Origin: Atherinomorus stipes
Lineage: Eukaryota; Chordata; Actinopteri; Atheriniformes; Atherinidae
DNA length: 64,000 nucleotides
Assembly (NCBI GenBank): GCA_023101725.1
Contig: JALJCO010012682.1
Coordinates: 1,364,001 to 1,428,000 of the forward strand
Reading direction: 5' to 3'
Under the pieces are notes generated by a model. That model worked only from the letters and a program-made list of their open reading frames with translations, was not told the origin of the DNA and ran no database searches. The position numbers and the translations under genes are program-made. Shown here in pieces: positions 23,247-35,814 of the stretch (positions are counted from its first letter, which is position 1; the number at the start of each line of letters is the position of its first letter).

Positions 23247-24395
23247 TGATTGGGTACACATTACTAGTACTGGGTTGAACCCCCTTTTGCTTCCAGAGCT
23301 GTGCTAATACTTCATGACATAGATTCAACAAAGTGTTGGAAATATTCCTGAGGTTTGCTCCATATTGACATTATTACATCACACAGTTGCTGCAGATTTA
23401 TGATGAGAATCTCCCGTTCCACCACATCCCAAAGCTGCTCTGTTGGATTGCGATCTGGTGACTGTGGAGGCCATTGGAGTACAGGGAACTCATTGTAGTG
23501 TTTAAGAAACCAGTTAGAGATGATTTGAGCTTTGTGGCATTATCCTGCTGGAAGTAGCCATTAGAAGATGGTTCACTTTGGTCTTAAGGGGATGGACATA
23601 GTCAGCAACAATACTCTGGTAGGCTGAGGTGATTAAATGATGCATGGCTGATACTAAGGGACCCAAAGCAAGCCAAGAAAATTTCCCATGTACTATTACC
23701 TCTTCAAAAGCCTGAACTATTGATACAAGGCAGGTTGGTCCATGGCTTTACACCAAACTCTGACCCGACCATCTGAATGTTGCAGCTGACATGCAGACTC
23801 ATCAAACCAGGAAATGTTTTTTTAATCTTTTATTATCTAGTTTTGGTGAGTCTCTGAACTGTAGCCTCAGTTGTCTGTTCTGAGTAGAAATGCACCAATC
23901 CAATACCCGGATTGGATATCGGCTCCAAAACTAACAAATTAGCTGGATCCGATTTCGGATGAATGAGGCCGATCCAGTCATTTCTATCTTTAGTAATATG
24001 ATAAATGAAAACTTTGTTATGCATTAATAAATAAATAAGGTACATTTATATCTGTGTTAATTTGCCATCTTTTTTTTAAAACAAGGCTTAATGTTTATGT
24101 CAAGCTTGATGCCTTCACTCACATGGCAGGATATTTATTCATTCAACAGTAGTATCGGATCGGTATCGGGTATCGGCCGATACGCTCAGCCCAGGTATTG
24201 GTATTGGATTGGAAAAAACTGGACCAGTGCATCTCTTGTTCTGAGCTCCCAGTGTGGTGCTGTTGTAGCCCATTTCCTTAAGAATATTTTTGGTTTTAAA
24301 AAGTGGTTATTAGAGTTAATGCTGCCTTTCTATAATATCCAACCAGTCTGCCCGTTCTACTCTGACATCAACAAGGTATTTTCATCCAGACAAGG
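23247..24395 (-). mobile_element. Tc1-like transposon fragment (copy 1)
   Basis: The plus strand reads a familiar fish Tc1-like element backwards, including CTCCCGTTCCACCACATCCC and CTGGTGACTGTGGAGGCCAT. The minus strand of these encodes parts of the DDE transposase such as the WPPQSPDxNP region. It starts near TGGGTACACATTACTAG and stops after CATCAACAAGGTATTTTC, lacking the other terminus. Frameshifts are frequent. A 353-bp hAT element has jumped into it. Confidence 0.75.
23885..24237. mobile_element. hAT MITE inserted in Tc1-like copy 1
   Basis: The ends are TAGAAATGCACCAATCC and, reverse complemented, AAGAGATGCACTGGTCC. The Tc1 sequence GTTCTGAG is duplicated exactly on both sides (23877-23884 and 24238-24245). 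Removing the element restores the host element, so the order of events is clear. GATATCGGC-type repeats fill the subterminal regions. Confidence 0.85.
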
Positions 24396-27300
24396 GACAA
24401 AACTAATTCAAAATTAAAGAAAAGCGAAACAACACAGTAAAACACGTTACTGATCACAGATTGTCTGGTGTGAGCTTGCTCCTGGTGTAGCAGGATTTAA
24501 GATCAGCTCAAAGAAGAAAATCAGCACAGGCCTTCTGGGATTTGCTTTGGGTGTTAATCCTGACGCAGCTTCTGATGAATATGCATAGGTAAGTTTGCTT
24601 TAATGTCTGGTCTAACACTTCCACTGGTGACTGGGATGGCGGCTAAATCTTACTGGTTTAATTAAAAGGGTTCCTAGAAAACAAGTAATGAGGTTGTAAT
24701 ATGTGTGAAACAAAAAAGGCAAGACATAAACACTGTAATCCTAACACCCAATCCTGGTAGTCAATGCTTTAGATGCACCCTTACTCTAGTCTACTGCACC
24801 TGAATGAAATAAATGGATCACCTTATTAGCTGCAGGGAACCCTGGGGAAACATGCAGGGCAGTGGGTCCTGGGGACAAGGATCAGGAGATACTGATCTAC
24901 ATTGCTGTTTTGAGCATTAAGCTGCAGGCAGAATGCCACTCTGAGGCAAAATGTGACGGTGCAGCCGGGTGCTTGAACGACTCACATCACTGAGCATGGA
25001 GACAAGATGCCCACGGCTGGCCGCCAAATTGTGAAAGGGAGAGAGTGGAACTGCGGTCCTTCCTAAGATGTCTGATCATCTTTTTTTTTCTTTTTTTTAC
25101 AGACAACCAAGAATTTTCAAACACTTTTGAATATTCATGAGACTGAAAGCATGTTTTTAAAAATCGTCCAAAAGAAAATTTTGCCTCATCTTGACCTATC
25201 GTTGTTCAGTTCGGAGAGCTTTAAAGATAAACGAAGAGTGCAGAATGAGACTGATTAATCCGTCTTTCCCATGGCTAGCAGGCAGCATCAACCCCCTCTT
25301 CACACTTGACAATTAAGACTTTTCTCTGACTCCAGTGATGAGAGGATGAGCACTCAGAAAGATGGCCCAAAACCACGACAATAATATGCCATAATTACAT
25401 GCAGATAAATGGAACAATTAAAAGTGCATTATCCATGTAGTAAGACTAAATGGGGTGTGAAAATGTGTCGGTGCATAAGCCGGTTGCATGGTCCAGGTTT
25501 ATGAGGTAGAAAGGGAACAAAGAAGCATGGCCAGAAATATAATAAAAGAGCTTTTTAGAAGGAGTAATCTAATGACTACTTGAGAAAATTAGATTGGAAA
25601 TATGTGGGATTTATTACCCAGCGGTCAGGAGATGAAAATGCTTTTAGACAGCTGGCTGGACACGAATTTGAGACACTTCTCAATAAGTGCAGCTGCAAAG
25701 TGTCAAGGATACAGCGGAAAGTGGAGCAAGCAAAACTTTTAAAACTATCTCTGAGAGTATCCCCTGAAAGACGAGCATGCTTTTTGAGATGAGCTGTCTG
25801 CAGTCCAAATCTATTTCTGCTTCAGCGGCTGGCAAAACTCAGAGAATGCTAGAGGGAAGCGAAAAGCTTCCAGGCATCTTCTGTATTCCACTCTGTCAAC
25901 ATCTTCAGCCGTTTTCTGCACAACAAGCACATAATGTCCAGAGCTTACCTATCAATTCAATTTCAAAGGATTAGAGGGAGCAAGAGATGGCTTATTCAAT
26001 CAAATCACCTCAGCGCTGTGCTGAAACAAGTCCTGAGACTTTTTAAGTATCTCGTACTTTTCAAGTAATATTGCAACGAGGATAGTGTCGGCTGCAGGGG
26101 GCGCTCTGGAGAAAGCTCACTCAGGTTCAGATTGGGCTTCATAATTAATAAAACAGAGAAAAGAACATGAAAAGATGAAATATCGGTTCCCTCTGTTATA
26201 CAGTAGTATGTAAAACCTCAAATTGCAGCTATTTTTTACACAACTATTCAAAATTTCATCAGGTTATTCTGCTGAGATCTTAAATTCCTTCTATTTTATC
26301 CATATCTGGCTCTTTAGCCTATTGGGTTTAAGAGACAGTGATTTGTCATCTTTGAAAGCTTTTCCAAAAAAAAAAAAAAAAAATTCTGCCACCTCTTTAT
26401 GTCCACATAGACCATCTGGCTGTCTCCTCATTATCACACACTGACTGAAGTTGGTATTAGAAAGTAGAACGGCCTGCAAATGCCTCGCAGGGAGCAGGAC
26501 ATTAAGTAATGAGCGACGATAGGCTCTGAAATTACCAAGTGGCTGCACTGAAGCGATACACCGTGAGCCTGACACATCAAGTGTGAGACATGCACCTTTA
26601 AAAAATAATAAAAAAAAAAAAAATCAGATATGGCACTTCAGGTTAAAGCTGAGTTGGAGATGCGGAGGTAAAGGGTGCAGAGAGGGGGAGGAGCTCAGCA
26701 TAAAACCGCAGTGAGCAGAGCAGGAGGGAGTCAGGCTTATGTAACAGGTCCAGATGCAGCCTCTACCTCCACAGAGGATAAAGACTAGCAAGGGCAATAG
26801 GGATCAAAAAGACCTTTTGAGGTTTCAGAAAAAACTTCCAACTGGGCTACCCGTTTTTGGGACCCTGGAGACAAACAAGTTTGGAAGGACTACGCACCCT
26901 CAGTCAAAGGTTAACATAACCCAAGACCTGATGGAGCATATGGATGTTACTGTTGCATGGTTAGAGGGCACCTCGTGTCTGAGAGCATTAAGCCATCACA
27001 TGCTGAACGGCTCTAGCACAGTACCACTCACCATATCACAGCTTTTAAAAATCAAACTACTTTGGTGCTTTTGGCAAAGCACAAGCTAGCCGACAGAAAG
27101 TAAATGAATGTATGTTGAACTGAATTTGCAACACTTTCATTTACATCATTATTATAAAACAACCAAACTCAATGTAACATGAAAAAAATGTTGTCGATAA
27201 AACTTAATCATTTTCAGTCATTTTCAGTGTTCGGCCACTTTATTATGTAGTACTGGGTACTGCTAGTACCGGGTTGGACTCCCTATTGCCTTCATCACTA

Positions 27301-28540
27301 TCTTAATTCCTCATGTCAAAGATTCAAAAGAATACTGGTTTTTGCTCCATATTGTCATGACAGCATCACACAGTTGCAGCAGATACGTATATGATGAGGA
27401 TCTCCCGTTCCACCACATCCCAAAGCTGCTCTGTTGGATTGAGATCTGGTGACTGTGGAGGTCACTGGAGTACAGAGAACTCATTGCAGTATTCAAGTAA
27501 GAAGTTGGAGATATTTTGAGCTTTATGACATGGTGCATGATCCTGCTGGAAGTAGCCATTAGAAGATGGATTAATGGTCATAAAGGGATGGACGTAGTTG
27601 CCAACAATACTCAGGGAGGTTGTGTTTCAGTGATGCTCAACTGGTCCTATAGGACCAAAAGTGGGCCAAGAAAATATCTCCTACACCATGACACCACCAG
27701 CTGCGTGAACCATTGATACAAGGCAGGATGGGTCCATACTGTCATGCTTTTTACATCAAATTATAATCCTATTATTAGCTTTTTGTAGCTGAAATTGAAA
27801 CTGGGAAGACCAGGCAACATTTCCCAGTCTTCTCTTGTCAAATTTAGGTGAGCCTGTATGAACTTTAGCTCCAGGCTCCTGTTCTTACCTTTCTTCCGCC
27901 ATTGCTTAGGGAGCCTTTCTGTACATGTGTAATTTGAACAGGCAAGAATCAGACTTTCCTTAATATTGAGGAAATATGGAAGGACTTGTGCATTCTTTAG
28001 TTTTGGGAAATGCAGTGTAAAACTTTAATTGTGGTAATATTGTACGTAGGTGAATAAGAAGATCACGGACATTTATTTCATGAAGATGCTGCTGTCTGTG
28101 ATAAAAGTGGACACTTCTGCTCAGTCCACTGATGTTTGTATCGAGGAGTAATACCGGACACACAGAGAGAGGGAGAATGATGCTGTCACGGTGGAGAAAA
28201 CACTGGATTTTATTCCAAACAACAAAAACATTGTAAATTTTGTTGGACACTCATTAATCTGATATTATATTGTATGTATCTATGCTACTGAAAATGATGC
28301 ACCACATAACGTTGTTATGCTAGCTAATGCTATCAGAGACAAGCTGTGAGGTTGCTGTGAGTTAATGACAACAGTAATTGGGTAGATATTGTGAAAGATA
28401 ACATTATTTGCTCTGATCAGGGCAACATTGTGACCAGAAAATAAGAATAGTTCAGTCAGAAACGCAAACGGACAGTGTACATGGTAGCCTTTTTATCTAC
28501 AGGATATGCAAGGGCTACGTGATCTGTACAGTCCTTAAAC

Positions 28541-28742
28541 CAGGGGTGGGGAATCTTGGCCCTCATCCTGCAGGTCTTCCACTTGTCCTTGCTCCTACAC
28601 ACCTAATTCAAATCAATGAGTCTCTGTGCAGAACTTGATTGGCTGTTAGATCCATTTGATGTGATTCAGGTATGCTGGAGTGGGGAGAAATGGAAAGCCT
28701 GCAGGGACACCGGCCCTTGAGGACCAGGGTTCCCCACCGCTG
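28541..28742. mobile_element. hAT MITE, 202 bp, exact 8-bp duplication
   Basis: The left end CAGGGGTGGGGAATC pairs with the reverse-complemented right end CAGCGGTGGGGAACC. CCTTAAAC flanks both sides exactly (28533-28540 and 28743-28750). It codes for nothing and appears relatively young. It lies inside the DNA that splits Tc1-like copy 2. Confidence 0.9.
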
Positions 28743-28963
28743 CCTTAAACAATGCCAAAATCCAAATATATAACAAAACAGAAAATTAACAACCTTTGCA
28801 AGAGTTCTAAAGTATTTCTCAACCAACTTTGATAAGATATTATGAGATTTGTGTTTAATATTCCAGTGTAGATTGTCAGTTATTAGAATCAGTTTCTGGA
28901 GATGAATAGACTACATTAAAGCACTGATGCAAAAATAATATGTCTAATTTGAGATCTTCAGAT

Positions 28964-29029
28964 AACACACACACACACACACACACACGCACGCACACAC
29001 ACACACACACGCACACGCGCACACACACC
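28964..29029. repeat. (CA)n microsatellite with CG interruptions
   Basis: About 33 CA units with some CG substitutions. Confidence 0.95.
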
Positions 29030-29054
29030 TTCTGTACAATTTTCTTGTAGGAGA

Positions 29055-29351
29055 CCAGCATTTCCATGTGGGGCCCATAAGGGTTACATTTTGCCTGCAA
29101 ATGAGGGACCCAAGTGGGTTTGTCCACAGTTTCCATGGTGTCTCCACCTGTGTTTGCCCATACAGTCTCTAGGCATGGGCTTGAACTGGGCAAATTTGCA
29201 GATCTCATAGTTTAGGTTTCATGGGCCCCATATGTGATAGCCCACATGGGAAAACACAGGTGGGCCACCATGGAAACCGTGGACAATCCCACTTGGGTCC
29301 CTTATATGCAGCCAAAATTGAACCCATATGGGCCCCACACGGAAATGCTGG
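29055..29351. repeat. Imperfect inverted repeat, arms of about 106 bp
   Basis: Bases 29055-29160 match the reverse complement of 29247-29351 with a few mismatches. Shared blocks include CAGCATTTCC, GTGGGGCCCATA, GGGACCCAAGTGGG and GTTTCCATGGTG. The 86-bp spacer separates the arms. A near-copy of TGTACAATTTTCTTGTAGGA lies on both sides in direct orientation (29033 and 29434). It is probably a foldback MITE, and frames in it are spurious. The stretch at 29360-29430 faintly resembles a tRNA-derived SINE head. Confidence 0.65.
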
Positions 29352-31462
29352 CTGACTCCATGGATGCATGGTAGTTGGTTTGCACCTCTGCCACACAGCA
29401 AGGTCACTGGTTTGAGTTTTAACACTCCTGTTTTGTACAATTCTCCTGCAGGAGAGGAAGTGGAGCGGGCAACATTTTTCATGGTTGCTTTATTTATTCT
29501 TTTTTTTTTTTTTTTTTATCCCCAGAGAATAAACAGACTGTTTCTCCAAGACATTATGCTGCATCATGGTAACTAACCAGCACAGTACAGCAACTGATCA
29601 GTTACACGTTCAGAGATGGTATTCTGCATAGCTTGGTTATCATTTGAGTTACAGATGCATGACCAGACTGGCACCAACAACCTGACCACCTTCGAAGTGA
29701 CTTAAATCCTCTCTTCTCCATCCTGATGCTCTGTTTGAACCTAAGTCATCTTGACCATGTCTTCACGTCAATGTGTTGAGTTGATGCCCTGCCATTGGCT
29801 GATTAGCTATTCATAGTAACCAGTAGGAGTACCTGATAAAGTATACAATGAGTATTTATTTAATCATTATTATTTGGTGAACAGTATTTCAATGTTGAAG
29901 CTAATTGATATGCAGATGAATGTCTCATTTATCCTGATGTTCTGTAAACAGAACAGGTTTTACATAAAGACTTCTGCCTCTGGAGCTCGTCATGGAAATG
30001 TTCAGGTTAATTTGCTTCAAAATTGTGCTTGAGAAAGGCCCTCAGGAAAGTGTTCTTTCCACCACCATGCATGCGCAGCACACACGTCACCTGTGCACTA
30101 TGTGAGTCATTACAGCATGGAATGTATTTTCATGGGTCACAGTGTCCTTGCTGTCCCACCTCATCCCAACCTCTGTGGAATAAATTGGCAGCCCTCACCA
30201 ACTTACACTCTCCCCCCACCTCAAAGAACACAGAAATGATCTTTGGTAAATAAATGCTCCACAACATACAGGGCTTCAGAAACATTAAACATACAACAAT
30301 GACTCGGCTGACATTTAGATTTTGTATTCTGCAGCGGTACATTCAAATTAATTAATTGTGGGCTACTTAATTAGTATTTATCTGTTTGGTTTGATCTTCA
30401 AAAATATCACCTCAGGGTTTTCAAATAAACCAGCTATTTTGAAATCACAACCAAAGCAGAATTGAATAAGTAGATATTCCTATGTGGAATATTGCCCTAA
30501 TATGTACTGCAAACGAAGAAAAAAAACAACAAATGTAAAATACAGCCATGTCAGTAACTGTGTTTGCATGCACAATATGCCATGGTGTGTGCAGGTATCC
30601 TTCATTTATCCTTTCCTCCTCCAATCAGCGAGACTATGATTTGCATGGATGATGCTTTTAATTACTTGGCTTAGTTGTGTGTGCTTCTTAATTACAAAAA
30701 TTACAAGGTGGGGCAGTTTTGATTGAGAATTGATTTGGAAAATTACAAAAAAAGATTTTGATTAAAAAAAAAAAAAAAAGACTAAAGAGAGACAAATTAA
30801 AAGAGGCAAGCCAGTGTGTAGGTGCCCTGTTAGAATAAATTGGTGGCATGCATCTTTCTATAAAACTTACAAAAGATCATGTCTCCATCCATCCTACAAG
30901 CCCATTGAAACCCGTTTTTTATGTGACATTTTGTAAAAACCTCATTAAAGTTGAAGCAGAAACACATTTCTGTTCCTAAATCTCTCATTTCTTCTTTTCT
31001 CTTATCTTTTGAGTCAATGTGATCCTACCCCTTAAATCTCTGGAAACAGAGAAGAAATAAGTCTTTTACTTGGTAGTGTTTCATTATTAAAAGCATTGAT
31101 GCCTTTTACTGAAATAACAAGAGACAACACTGTTGTGTTTTTCTGTGTTACATAAATCTGCCCCAGTGTTTATCTGATTTGATGTACTGCAAAGAGACAG
31201 GACTCCCTGATATGTACATATCTCCAGTATCATGAGTGATTTCATTCATCAGACTGTTTTTAATGATAAGAGTTTTCATATGGAAGAGTAACGAGGAGTC
31301 CCGCCTAGTCACAGCTCGTTGTTTAATAACTGAGAAAGGTAAGCTGTTAAAGACTTTAGTTTGGATTTTGTACGGTACATTTACTGTACTTAATACTGAA
31401 TGTACTGTATATGAATGCTTACATACGCATTCATATATAGTACATTCAGTATTAAGTCAAGA

Positions 31463-32237
31463 CATAGAGGGGATATACAATATATCAACTTTTTTGGCAA
31501 CTGAATCAGCAAATATATCGAAGGATTTATAACTGATATCGATACCGATATTAAAGCTGAAAAAATAAGCTGTCATTGCAAATAGCAGTTTTGTTATCCA
31601 TTTCCGACACTTTTAAAATAGGGGTGGGAAAAAATATTGATACACTGAAATATCGCAATATTTTCATATAACAATATCAAATCGATATTTAAAAATGTGG
31701 CATTCATCTATTTTACTTAAAAAATCTTGTGAGATTTCATCGTTCTGTTACAAAATCTCACGAAATCTTGAGAAATCCTGCGAGATTTTGTAACAGAACG
31801 ATGAAATATCGTGAGATTTTGTGAGTAAAACAGATGGATACCGCGTTTCTAAATGTCAATATAAAAGCATATGAAAATATCGTAAAAGTTCTCTCATCTC
31901 TCATGAGATGAAACAGAACAATAAAATATCACAAAATTTCATTATAGATGGATACCGTATTTTCAAATGTCAATATTATATCATCATATGAAAATACTGT
32001 GATAATTCAGTGTATCAATATTTTTCCAACCCCTAGTCTTTACAAGTTTTAAAGTCTGTAAAAAATAAGTTTTTGAAGAAGAAGAGGAAGTAGTTTGGGG
32101 TTTTTTTAGACTTTAGAAACAGTGGGCTGATCGGTTAAATATCGGTTAAATATCGGTGGGGTGACCGATGTCCGATACTCAGTTTTAAGGCCAATATAGG
32201 CCAATACCGATAGGGGGCCAATTATATCGTACATCCC
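31463..32237. mobile_element. Composite hAT-like element (copy 1)
   Basis: The left end TAGAGGGGATATACAATAT pairs with the reverse-complemented right end TAGGGATGTACGATATA. Inside, TAGGGGTGGGAAAAAATATT (31620) and its inverted partner (ending about 32034) form a second, inner pair of ends. ATCGATA and ATATCGG motifs repeat throughout. No clean 8-bp duplication is visible for either pair. A second copy at about 44.1-44.4 kb keeps the same inner/outer junction. Confidence 0.6.
31734..31807. repeat. Perfect 26-bp inverted repeat, 22-bp spacer
   Basis: Arms 31734-31759 and 31782-31807 are exact reverse complements, centred on TCGTTCTGTTACAAAATCTC. It could form a stable hairpin. Part of the composite element; the other copy has a diverged version of one arm. 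Confidence 0.9.
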
Positions 32238-32526
32238 TAGATTCAATCTTTCTCTGTGGAAACCTCTCCTGGTCTCAGGGGAGAGAATTGACCCTCTGTC
32301 AGAGTTAACTTCTTGTAGAGGTCGTAATTCTGTTTTGATATCAGGTTCCAAGAATGAATTTCCACTCCTACATGAAGAGCATGTTTCCTTTAGGTTTTCT
32401 CATATGTACTGACCATTTTAAATGTCTTTTATAACATTTTGATGGGATCAAATCTGAGCATTGACTTGGTCAAGTGTTTAAAATAATCTTTTTTTATTTT
32501 TTGCCTTTTCTCAACAGCTTCTTTAA

Positions 32527-33142
32527 AGCAGAACTCAGTAACTTCAGCTCGGGGCTCCCCCTAGTGGCGTTCTTTCACTGTTGGTAGCAGCACCTCGTCT
32601 CCCTCTGCTCAAAGCAAAGTCCTGTATCTTCTGAAACGGGACGTTTTAACCGCGATTTGCAGGTAAATATGACCTGGATTGTATTTTTCTCTGGTGTTGT
32701 CGGGTAGCAGGTAAGAATACGAACTTTTATTTACTTTTTGCGGACGTGACAAGTGATTATTGAGCCTGAAGCAGTGATGCTTCACCCGGCGCCCAGGCAG
32801 CGCAAGCTACGTGAATCACTCTGGTCCAGCAAAGAGTTGGTTATGAGAGCCAGGAGCCGTGTTTAGGTGGTGGGAAGCTAAAGAAATGTTTTCTTCGAAT
32901 TAGCGCTGGTAATCTGGTTAAAATCAGAGCTGGAAGCAGCTCGGTAGATAGGGGACCTGAGTACCGTACAGCGGTTTCTGTTGTCGCAAGTTCTGCTCGG
33001 GTCGGCGCAGGCAAAGTTGCATAGAGCTGCTCGCAGGCCAGAGGCACTGCGAGGCATTGAATCACTCCGTAAACACTTTGTTTAGCCCCACGGGGATTCC
33101 GAAAAGCATTTATTGAGGTAAAAAAGTTACTGAGTTTCCCCT
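32527..33142. mobile_element. TTAA-flanked element with GC-rich interior
   Basis: TTAA lies at 32523-32526 and 33143-33146. The termini are AGCAGAACTCAGTAACTT and, reverse complemented, AGGGGAAACTCAGTAACTT. TTAA targeting is a property of piggyBac and Kolobok elements, and the AG-starting termini suit Kolobok better. The interior is more GC- and CpG-rich than its surroundings and codes for nothing I recognise. Confidence 0.65.
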
Positions 33143-35438
33143 TTAATGAAATGTTACTAGGTCAACTTCAAGTTCAAATTCCAAAATCCATGCTCCTTTT
33201 TGGCCATGTAAAATTGATGAAGTCTGAGTGTCACTCTGATCCTGGCAGTGTCGATAGCCTTTCTCTTGCATGGCAATGCAATATTGTGTGTTTCCACATG
33301 CCATCGTAAGATTGGTGGAAGACTGGTTGGTTTTATCTCATCTGGTACCAGCTGGTCTGTTTTCTCTTTGTTAAAACACTCACTCCCTCGGGGCCAGAGC
33401 CTCCTCAGCCCGCCCCAGGTGCAGGTCTCTATTTACTCCTTCCTTGTTTAATAAACTTAATATTAATGTTAACTCATCCAGACTTTTGGGAATGCTTTAT
33501 TCACTTTATTTTTTTCCACAACAGTACACAAACTTATCTACCGTTCCTGTGGGAAAATGTCTGTCCAGAACAAGACCTGCCACGAACAGGTAAGCTACAT
33601 TTGTAATTTCTTTGATTCAAATAACTGTTTTTACAAGTTTATCGTGGTGTTACCACTGGTTTTGTTAACAGTGAAAATGCATTTGTTTTGCAGCAAACCA
33701 TCTGCTCCTAATATTTGTTTCTTGGGATGACCAGACTGGAACAGCTCTTCACATCTAGAGCACTTGGGAGTTATTTTCTTCACAGGTGAATAAATGGTAT
33801 CTTTTCAATGAGTCGTCAGATGCACAACCATCCATAACCTTTTTCAAAAGACTACTGCATAAAGAGCTCTTTAGACTGATGACACCACACATTTCATCAG
33901 CAAAGTGCACAAAAGAGTAAATACACATACAGTGTACAACAGGTTTCTGTTGTCAATCCCTTTGACAAATAGGATTAAGTTGCACCTTGTCAAGAACTTC
34001 TGGCTCTAGGTAGCACAAAGAAAAAGTCTGATTTTTCTAAATAGAGGTTAGATAAACACAATGTCATGTAGAAAGCAGCAACACTTGGTCAGTTTTTTTC
34101 TTTGTTTGTTTTTACCAAATGAAAGCAAATGTAGGTTAAATTTAGTTGCACCTCATCATGTTAATGTCAGCTCTAAATGCTACGAACAATCATGTACTAC
34201 TGTAAATTGCTGTATGTAAATTTTTGCTGCAGTGTGCAGCGGCTTGGTTGTGCACTCTGCCTACCAAAGGAGCACAAAGAAAACCAGAAATTGAAAAAAC
34301 CACCAGAATCAGCCTCATCCTCAGACACTTATCTGCTTTTAAAAGCCTGATAGGTGTCCGCCAGCACTGCTCATTTACAGCATCTAATCTAGAGCAACCC
34401 TGGTCCTGTTGCAGTGACAAGTGTAGCTCTGTGACAGCTACGCTCAAGCTCCAGCACTCTCCACCTGTAAATTTAACAAGCCTTTAAAGCTCCTTTAAAA
34501 AACAAGCCTCTCAATTGAGCTAATGGATCATGGGAAAGAAACCCAGCCACAGAGAAGCAGAGATAATGGTATGCTGAGAGACGTGACCTAAAGGTTCACT
34601 CTGTCTGCTCCAAGCTGTGTTATCGGGCGGGCTTTCTGCAGCTGCCTTGTTTACCTCCACACCTCTCACTTCTCTCTCTTATGTCATTTCTTTCTGCTCC
34701 TTTCTGCCATCTTGGCTTTGCTTTATCAGCTCACTGTTTTTCTCTCCAGTCTTGTTCCTGTTGCCTGCCTCTTTGTTTTTTTTTTTTACATTTTTACATT
34801 TGTACATACCATTAAAACGTGTCTGGTTTAGTCTGTGCTTGGTGTCTTCTCTCCATATCTTGTCAAAGAAGTAAATACAGAGCAACTTTATTAAAAAGTG
34901 AATGAAGATGTTGGAGGGCTCCTCTATAGATTAGCCTTTATGTGTCTTATCGTGTCCATGGGCCTGCGCCGCTTCTTCTGATCAGTGGAAATCAAGAAAC
35001 ATAAAAATTTGCTTCTGATGTGAGATTTTCTTTAAGTAACTTCATATTTATAAAACAACAAATTCTCTTACAGAGTTCATAAGAGCATGAGGCTAAAATT
35101 TTATTTGGTGTTGGTGTCTCGTGTAGGTTTTAAGTTCATAAAGCTCTTTGAATAAATGCTCAGTATTAGAAGAATACAGTATGGAGCCTGAGAACACCAG
35201 AATGCTCCATCATGGCAGCTAATTTGGTGACATCAGTTACTATATGACATATCTGTGAATAACATTTGTTACATGATAATCTATCCAGTAAGTAATCACA
35301 TAATCCACAGTAAATTTATTATTAATTCATTGTGAACCAAAAAAACTGATGATATATCCAGCATTAATTCTAACATGAAATAATGAATCATGAGTTACTG
35401 TAATTAAGGACCAATTAAGTATATATTTGTTTACTCAT

Positions 35439-35814
35439 TAGGGCTGGGGTGATATGTTTTTCTCCCGATTTCATTCTTTTACTCTTCTTTTGGGTACCGA
35501 TTCAGTTTAAATTGCGATTCTTTGATATTGCCTATTTCTGGGATTTTTAGTTTGCTTTTTTTTCAAACACCAAACCAAGATGTCAACCATTCTCCACCTT
35601 TTGTTTAAGATTTTTCCAGAACTGGATATATTACTATAGTTGAAAAAAAAAATTTCACCCTCTGCCTGGCTTATAAAAATAGACTTAAACACAGCATTTA
35701 AATTTGGAGTGGGAAAAATGTAATTAAAAAAAGAAGAAAATAAAATCAATTAATGAATCATAAAACAAACAAAAAACAAAGTCATGATACTTCGATTTTT
35801 AAACCCCACCCCTA
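35439..35814. mobile_element. hAT MITE, about 376 bp
   Basis: The left end TAGGGCTGGGGTGATATG pairs with the reverse-complemented right end TAGGGGTGGGGTTTAAA. The candidate octamers TTACTCAT and ACACTTAT match at five of eight positions, so the insertion is old or the boundary is slightly off. Confidence 0.55.

Larger units (their letters stand above)
27227..29855 (-). mobile_element. Tc1-like transposon (copy 2), both ends kept, interrupted
   Basis: This is the same family as copy 1. The left end holds CGGCCACTTTATTATGTAG and the right end AGTACCTGATAAAGTATAC, degraded inverted counterparts. On the minus strand around 27540 the transposase motif QQDHAPCHKA is readable, and upstream parts of the element resume at about 29608. 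Between about 27890 and 29605, unrelated DNA replaces roughly 60 bases of the element. It has multiple frameshifts and no activity is expected. Confidence 0.75.

Noticed and set aside
26754..27089. 111-codon plus-strand frame with a TATA-like CATAAAACC about 55 bases upstream
   Set aside because: No recognisable domain and no splice or poly(A) context. It lies in an intron on the opposite strand, and one TATA-like string is weak evidence.
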